64,000 nucleotides of DNA from assembly GCA_945898215.1 (NCBI GenBank), contig CAMDHY010000002.1, positions 78,914-142,913 on the forward strand, read 5' to 3'. Shown one piece after another: positions 60,541 through 64,000 of the stretch (position 1 is the stretch's first letter; every line of letters begins with the position of its first letter). A program made the translations under genes and the position numbers. The notes beneath the pieces were generated by a model, which saw only the letters and a program-made list of their open reading frames with translations, had not been told where the DNA came from and did not search any database. Source of the stretch: Pseudoxanthobacter soli DSM 19599 (GTDB lineage: Bacteria; Pseudomonadota; Alphaproteobacteria; Rhizobiales; Segnochrobactraceae).

Positions 60541-61413
60541 ATGCCCATTGCTTCTCTGATCCGTTCGGCGGCCGTTGCGGCCGTCCTTCTTTCGATTCCC
60601 GTCGTCGCCCATGCGGCGAAGCCGGGGGCCGCCGAGGTGTCCGTGCCGGACGGCGCGATGACCGGCCCGGCGTCCCCGCTGATCTGGCGCAAGGTCGCCG
60701 GCGCGAAGACCTATCTGGTCCAGGTCTATGACAAGCGGGACAAGCGGGTCGTTTCCACCACCGTCACCGCGAGCGAGGCCGGCTGCACCAAGACAGAGTA
60801 CTGCTCGGTGACGCCGGAGGAGCCGTTGAAGAGCGGCCCGCATCGCTGGCGCGTCCAGGGCGTCAACAGCGACGGCGCGGGTCCCTGGAGCGCCTATGCG
60901 TCCTTCTGGGTCGGCGGCCCGGCCGTCTACCAGAGCGCCCTCGTCAACAACGGAGTCCACCAGGTGGTGGCGGGCCCGCAGACGGTGACGCAGCTCGAGG
61001 TGGCCGTGCCGGGGCCGGGCATGATCCACGTCTCGACGACGGGCCTGCTGACCTGCCTGCGCAGCAACACGAAGGGGCTCGTCGATATCAGCACCCTGGT
61101 GACCGAGGACCCGGCCAGCATCGCACAGGGAGTCCTGCCGGGGATCCTCACCTTCTTCTCGACGATCGACATCAACGAACGGCTCACCCACCCGCAGGCG
61201 ACCGGCGGCGTGTTCCCGGCCGAGGAGGCCGGCAAGAAGACGTTCTACTGGCGCGCCAACGGCTTCATCAACGATAACGACAACTGCCAGATCTACGCCG
61301 CGTCGCTGATCGCGGAGTATTTTCCGGCTGGCGGCATCGTCGAGTCGCCAGTCGAAGAGGCTGGCGCGGGGGGCAGGCCGACCGGCCCCACCGGCGGCGC
61401 GCTCGATCGCTGA
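60541..61413 (+). CDS. Exported protein with fibronectin-III-like segment, unknown function
   Basis: A 290-residue protein with a Sec signal peptide (LIRSAAVAAVLLSIPVVAHA, cleavage before AKPGAAE). Residues about 40-125 resemble a fibronectin type III or carbohydrate-binding beta-sandwich: GPASPLIWRKVAGAKTYLVQ, HRWRVQGVNSDGAGPWSAYA. The second half (about 135-270) is unrecognised, with two cysteine pairs possible (TCLRSN, NDNCQIY) and a Gly/Pro-rich tail. RBS AGGAG stands 6 bp before ATG 60541. It shows no tie to cobalamin genes despite its place among them. Confidence 0.7.
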   Translation: MPIASLIRSAAVAAVLLSIPVVAHAAKPGAAEVSVPDGAMTGPASPLIWRKVAGAKTYLVQVYDKRDKRVVSTTVTASEAGCTKTEYCSVTPEEPLKSGPHRWRVQGVNSDGAGPWSAYASFWVGGPAVYQSALVNNGVHQVVAGPQTVTQLEVAVPGPGMIHVSTTGLLTCLRSNTKGLVDISTLVTEDPASIAQGVLPGILTFFSTIDINERLTHPQATGGVFPAEEAGKKTFYWRANGFINDNDNCQIYAASLIAEYFPAGGIVESPVEEAGAGGRPTGPTGGALDR

Positions 61414-61476
61414 GATGGGCGACCGGCCGGCGCGCCGCGTCGCGACGGGTCCGGCCATTGCCGACAGTCGAGCCGT

Positions 61477-61500
61477 CCGGCCGTCTCGATTGACGGCCGG
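61477..61500 (+). terminator. Hairpin terminator before the riboswitch
   Basis: CCGGCCGTC-TCGATT-GACGGCCGG, a perfect 9-bp stem with a 6-base loop, 64 bp after the exported-protein stop, followed by a pyrimidine-rich CCTTCCCGTCCTGT. It isolates the cobalamin riboswitch transcript from upstream reading. Confidence 0.6.
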
Positions 61501-61525
61501 CCTTCCCGTCCTGTACCAAATCCCC

Positions 61526-61710
61526 GACGGTCCTTCCCTGTTCGGAAGGTGAAAAGGGAACGCGGTGCGGCTTTCTCCGGCCGGAGAGCGCCAAATCCGC
61601 GGCTGCCCCCGCAACTGTGAGCGGCGAGCCCGCGTCGAAGGCCACTGGAACCCTCGGGTTCTGGGAAGGCGGCGCCGGGCGATGACCCGTGAGCCAGGAG
61701 ACCTGCCGTC
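61526..61710 (+). ncRNA. Cobalamin (B12) riboswitch
   Basis: A complete cobalamin aptamer. The closing P1 pairs GACGG (61526-61530) with CCGTC (61706-61710). The conserved core includes GCTGCCCCCGCAACTG (61602-61617), GCCACTGG (61641-61648), and the B12 box AGCCAGGAGACCTGCC (61692-61707). It lies 48 bp before cbtB and should shut off cbtB-cbtA and the downstream genes when adenosylcobalamin is plentiful. Confidence 0.97.
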
Positions 61711-61725
61711 ACCGCAGCACTCGTT

Positions 61726-61746
61726 CGGCCGCCGGAGGGGCGGCCG
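61726..61746 (+). promoter_or_regulatory. Hairpin next to the cbtB ribosome binding site (likely expression platform)
   Basis: CGGCCGCC-GGAGG-GGCGGCCG has a perfect 8-bp stem whose loop is itself an SD-like GGAGG. The true SD GGAGG (61748-61752) begins one base after it. No T-run follows, so control of translation or anti-sequestration is more likely than termination. Confidence 0.5.
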
Positions 61747-61757
61747 CGGAGGATGAC

Positions 61758-61943
61758 ATGACGGAATTTTCGACGGACCGCGCTGCCGCCCGGCCGCAAG
61801 CCCGCTCCGAGGCCCTGATCGCCGCGGCGATCGCCTTTTCGATCGGTGCGTTCATGGTCTTCGGCGTGGGCTTCGCCCATTCCGACGCGCTGCACAACGC
61901 CGCGCACGACACCCGGCACACGCTCGCCTTCCCCTGCCACTGA
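61758..61943 (+). CDS. cbtB: Cobalt transporter subunit CbtB
   Basis: A 61-residue protein with one membrane helix (LIAAAIAFSIGAFMVFGVGF) and the family's C-terminal histidine-rich motif, AHSDALHNAAHDTRHTLAFP followed by CH, a probable cobalt-binding tail. CbtB works with CbtA. It is directly controlled by the cobalamin riboswitch and has RBS GGAGG six bases before ATG 61758. Its stop is 7 bp before cbtA. Confidence 0.95.
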   Translation: MTEFSTDRAAARPQARSEALIAAAIAFSIGAFMVFGVGFAHSDALHNAAHDTRHTLAFPCH

Positions 61944-61950
61944 GCCGGCC

Positions 61951-62679
61951 ATGCTCGGGCGCATCCTGGCGGTCGGCTTGCTGGCCGGCCTCGCCGTGGG
62001 ACTTGCGATCGCGGTCCTGCAGCACGTCTCCGTCACCCCCCTGATCCTCCACGCCGAGCGCTTCGAGCACGCCGGCGAGGCCGCCCATTCCGGCGTGCTG
62101 CACGACTTCGGCGATGCCAAGCTGATGCTCGCCCACTCCCTCACCGAGCACGCCGACGGCGAAGAGGGCTGGGCGCCCGAGGACGGCCTCGAGCGGACGG
62201 CGTTCACCGGCCTCGCGACCCTCCTCGCCGGCGTCGGCTTCGCGCTGATGCTGACGGCGGCGATGGTCGCCTCCGGCGAGACGATCTCCGAGCGCACCGG
62301 CCTCGCCTGGGGCGCGGCCGCCTTCGTGGCGGTGGTGCTGGCGCCGGCCTTCGGCTTGCCGCCGGAACTGCCGGCTTCGGCCGCCGCCGGCCTCGACGCG
62401 CGCCAGCTCTGGTGGATCGTCACGGTGGCGATGACGGCGGTGGCACTGTTCCTGTTCCTCAAGGTCGACCGGCCGTGGGCGAAGCCGCTTGCCGTCGTGG
62501 TGGCGCTCGCACCGCAGATCGTCGGCGCGCCGCAGCCGGCCGAGTTCACCTCGGCCGTGCCGGCGGAGCTGCAGGGCGAGTTCGCCGCCCGCTCGATCGT
62601 GCTCTCCGGCCTGTTCTGGCTCGCCATCGGCTGGGCCGTCGGCACCTTGTGGCCGCGGTTCGCGAGGACGGCATCCTGA
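61951..62679 (+). CDS. cbtA: Cobalt transporter subunit CbtA
   Basis: A 242-residue membrane protein with five or six helices: ILAVGLLAGLAVGLAIAVLQ, GLATLLAGVGFALMLTAAMV, AAAFVAVVLAPAFGLPPELP, LWWIVTVAMTAVALFLFLKV, and the final IVLSGLFWLAIGWAVGTLW. The CbtA feature PLILHAERFEH after helix one and a His/Asp/Glu-rich loop (HSLTEHADGEEGWAPEDGLE) fit cobalt uptake. The pair CbtAB is a predicted B12-regulated cobalt transporter. Confidence 0.94.
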   Translation: MLGRILAVGLLAGLAVGLAIAVLQHVSVTPLILHAERFEHAGEAAHSGVLHDFGDAKLMLAHSLTEHADGEEGWAPEDGLERTAFTGLATLLAGVGFALMLTAAMVASGETISERTGLAWGAAAFVAVVLAPAFGLPPELPASAAAGLDARQLWWIVTVAMTAVALFLFLKVDRPWAKPLAVVVALAPQIVGAPQPAEFTSAVPAELQGEFAARSIVLSGLFWLAIGWAVGTLWPRFARTAS

Positions 62680-62741
62680 GCGCGCTCGTCGAGGCCACGC
62701 CGCCGGCGCAAGAGAGCGGCGAGTCGTCGGCGGGCCCCCCG

Positions 62742-63176
62742 GTGACGGCGCCGGCTCAGCCGGACGGGTCGCCGCTGGCCTCCGTCTTCGTCTGCGTCAG
62801 TTGCCGGCGGCCCCGTGCCGAGGGTGAGACCGGCGGCGACCCGAGCGTGCCCCACGTGGAGCCCGGCCGCGGCTTCGCCACCGCGCTCGCCGGGGCGCTC
62901 GCCGCCGAGCCCGGCATCGCCGTCGTGCCGGTGGAATGTCTCGCCGTCTGCCGGCGCGCCTGCACCGTCGCCTTCACGGCGCCGGAGAAGTGGACCTACA
63001 TCGTCGGCGACGTCGAGGGCGACGCCCACGTCGGCGAGATCGCCACCGCCGCGCGCGCCTATGCGGCGAGCGAGACCGGCATCCTGCGCTGGGCGGACCG
63101 CCCGCCCGCCTTCAAGAAGAACGTCGTGGCGCGCGTGCCGCCGACCGCCTTCAGACCCGATAGGGCCCCGACATGA
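62742..63176 (+). CDS. DUF1636 family protein (CbtAB/CobW-associated)
   Basis: A protein of about 144 residues with four conserved cysteines in two sets, FVCVSCRR and VECLAVCRRACTVAFT, suggesting a metal or Fe-S site. The thioredoxin-like-ferredoxin style segment VVPVECLAVCRRAC resembles the cluster motif of small [2Fe-2S] proteins. DUF1636 genes accompany cobalt uptake genes in alphaproteobacteria. GTG 62742 was chosen; GTG 62649, overlapping cbtA, is the alternative. Its stop overlaps the cobW ATG as ATGA, showing coupling. Confidence 0.82.
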   Translation: MTAPAQPDGSPLASVFVCVSCRRPRAEGETGGDPSVPHVEPGRGFATALAGALAAEPGIAVVPVECLAVCRRACTVAFTAPEKWTYIVGDVEGDAHVGEIATAARAYAASETGILRWADRPPAFKKNVVARVPPTAFRPDRAPT

Positions 63177-64000
63177 ACGCTCAGTCCCCCGCCTCCGCCA
63201 GGCCCGCCGGCGCCACGCTCGCCAAGGTGCCGTGCACGATCGTCACCGGCTTCCTCGGGGCCGGCAAGACGACCCTGATCCGCCACGTGCTGGAGACGGC
63301 GAACGGCCGGCGCCTCGCCGTCATCGTCAACGAGTTCGGCGACCTCGGCGTCGACGGCTCGATCCTCAAGGGCTGCGGCATCGAAAGCTGCCCGGAAGAG
63401 AACATCGTCGAGCTCGCCAACGGCTGCCTCTGCTGCACCGTGGCGGACGACTTCGTGCCGGCGCTCGACGCCATCCTCGCCCGCTCGCCGGCGGTCGACC
63501 ACATCCTCATCGAGACCTCGGGCCTCGCATTGCCGAAGCCGCTGGTGCAGGCCTTCAACTGGCCGGCGATCAGGAGCCGGGTCACCGTCGACGGCGTCGT
63601 CGCCGTGGTCGACGGCGCGGCGCTCGCGGCCGGGCGGATGGCGATGGATGAGGCGGCGCTCGCCCGCCAGCGGGCGGCCGACCCCTCCCTCGACCACGAC
63701 GACCCGATCGAGGAGGTGTTCGAGGACCAGATCGCCTGCGCCGATCTCGTCGTGCTGACCAAGACCGACCTCGTCGACGCCGCCGGGCTGGCGCGGGCGC
63801 AGGCCCTCGTCGCCGAGGCGCTGCCGCGCGCCGTCACCGTCGTGCCGAGCTCCGGTGGCCGCGTCGACATCGACGCCCTGCTCGGCCTCGGCGTCGGCAG
63901 CGAGGCCGACATCGAGGCGCGCCGGACCCACCACGACGGCGAGCTCGACCACGACCACGACGATTTCGACACGATCGTCGTGTCGGTGGGCGAGGCGGCC
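63173..64000 (+). CDS. cobW: Cobalamin biosynthesis GTPase CobW (cut by window edge)
   Basis: The first 276 residues of a G3E-family metallochaperone GTPase, thought to deliver cobalt for CobNST. Walker A is TGFLGAGKTTLIRHVL, the metal motif CxCC is in LANGCLCCTVADDF, the switch region is ETSGLALPKPLVQAF, and the guanine-specificity TKTD appears in VVLTKTDLVD. A His/Asp-rich stretch (HHDGELDHDHDDFD) near the window edge precedes the C-terminal domain. cobN probably follows outside. Confidence 0.95.
   Translation, partial: MNAQSPASARPAGATLAKVPCTIVTGFLGAGKTTLIRHVLETANGRRLAVIVNEFGDLGVDGSILKGCGIESCPEENIVELANGCLCCTVADDFVPALDAILARSPAVDHILIETSGLALPKPLVQAFNWPAIRSRVTVDGVVAVVDGAALAAGRMAMDEAALARQRAADPSLDHDDPIEEVFEDQIACADLVVLTKTDLVDAAGLARAQALVAEALPRAVTVVPSSGGRVDIDALLGLGVGSEADIEARRTHHDGELDHDHDDFDTIVVSVGEAA

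Overview
The window looks like chromosomal DNA from a high-GC alphaproteobacterium of the Hyphomicrobiales (Rhizobiales). Three things point there. The tRNA-His has the alphaproteobacterial G1:U72/A73 acceptor end. The DUF2948-hisD-UPF0262-LMW phosphatase order is a rhizobial one. There is also a PdhS/PleC-like cell-cycle kinase, paired phasins, and an aerobic-type cobalamin gene set. I see no phage, transposon, plasmid or CRISPR features. The accessory signal is mostly intergenic palindromic repeats and specialised catabolic clusters.

Layout. 1-16,800: ispG (partial), an EamA exporter, a Zur-type Fur regulator, 3-hydroxybutyrate dehydrogenase, a PfkB kinase, a LuxR regulator, a ureohydrolase, a DUF3500 protein, an aminotransferase, the hisD cluster, two unrecognised envelope proteins, tRNA-His and two phasins. 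16,994-26,712: a large multi-PAS histidine kinase, a ferric-iron-type permease, heme oxygenase, a bacteriophytochrome gene that has lost its chromophore-binding core, murA, and the fluoride exporter crcB with a DUF190 partner. 26,726-38,403: a four-gene molybdenum hydroxylase operon whose large subunit is split in two, divergent from a GntR regulator that is fused by overlap to a Pif1-like helicase, then a DctPQM TRAP transporter with a DapA-family lyase/aldolase and an Ldh-family oxidoreductase.

38,650-42,132 holds cobB, cobA and cbiD. 42,395-53,598 is a catabolic island: SDR, aldehyde dehydrogenase, N-formylglutamate amidohydrolase-like enzyme, XRE-cupin regulator, five-gene Liv-type ABC transporter, PuuA-like glutamine synthetase and isochorismatase-family hydrolase. 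A near-identical 19-bp palindrome lies before both the dehydrogenase and the transporter, so they probably form one local regulon for an amine or amide routed through gamma-glutamylation. 53,965-64,000 is the main cobalamin region: cobM, E, L, K, J, I, H and O, an unrelated secreted protein, then a cobalamin riboswitch controlling cbtB-cbtA-DUF1636-cobW, which runs off the end.

The poly-3-hydroxybutyrate genes (bdhA and the phasins) have TGC/GCA-rich candidate operators, as expected for PhaR control. The cobalamin genes cover most corrin-ring steps from uroporphyrinogen III to adenosylation. The cobG or equivalent, cobN/S/T and the later steps must lie elsewhere.
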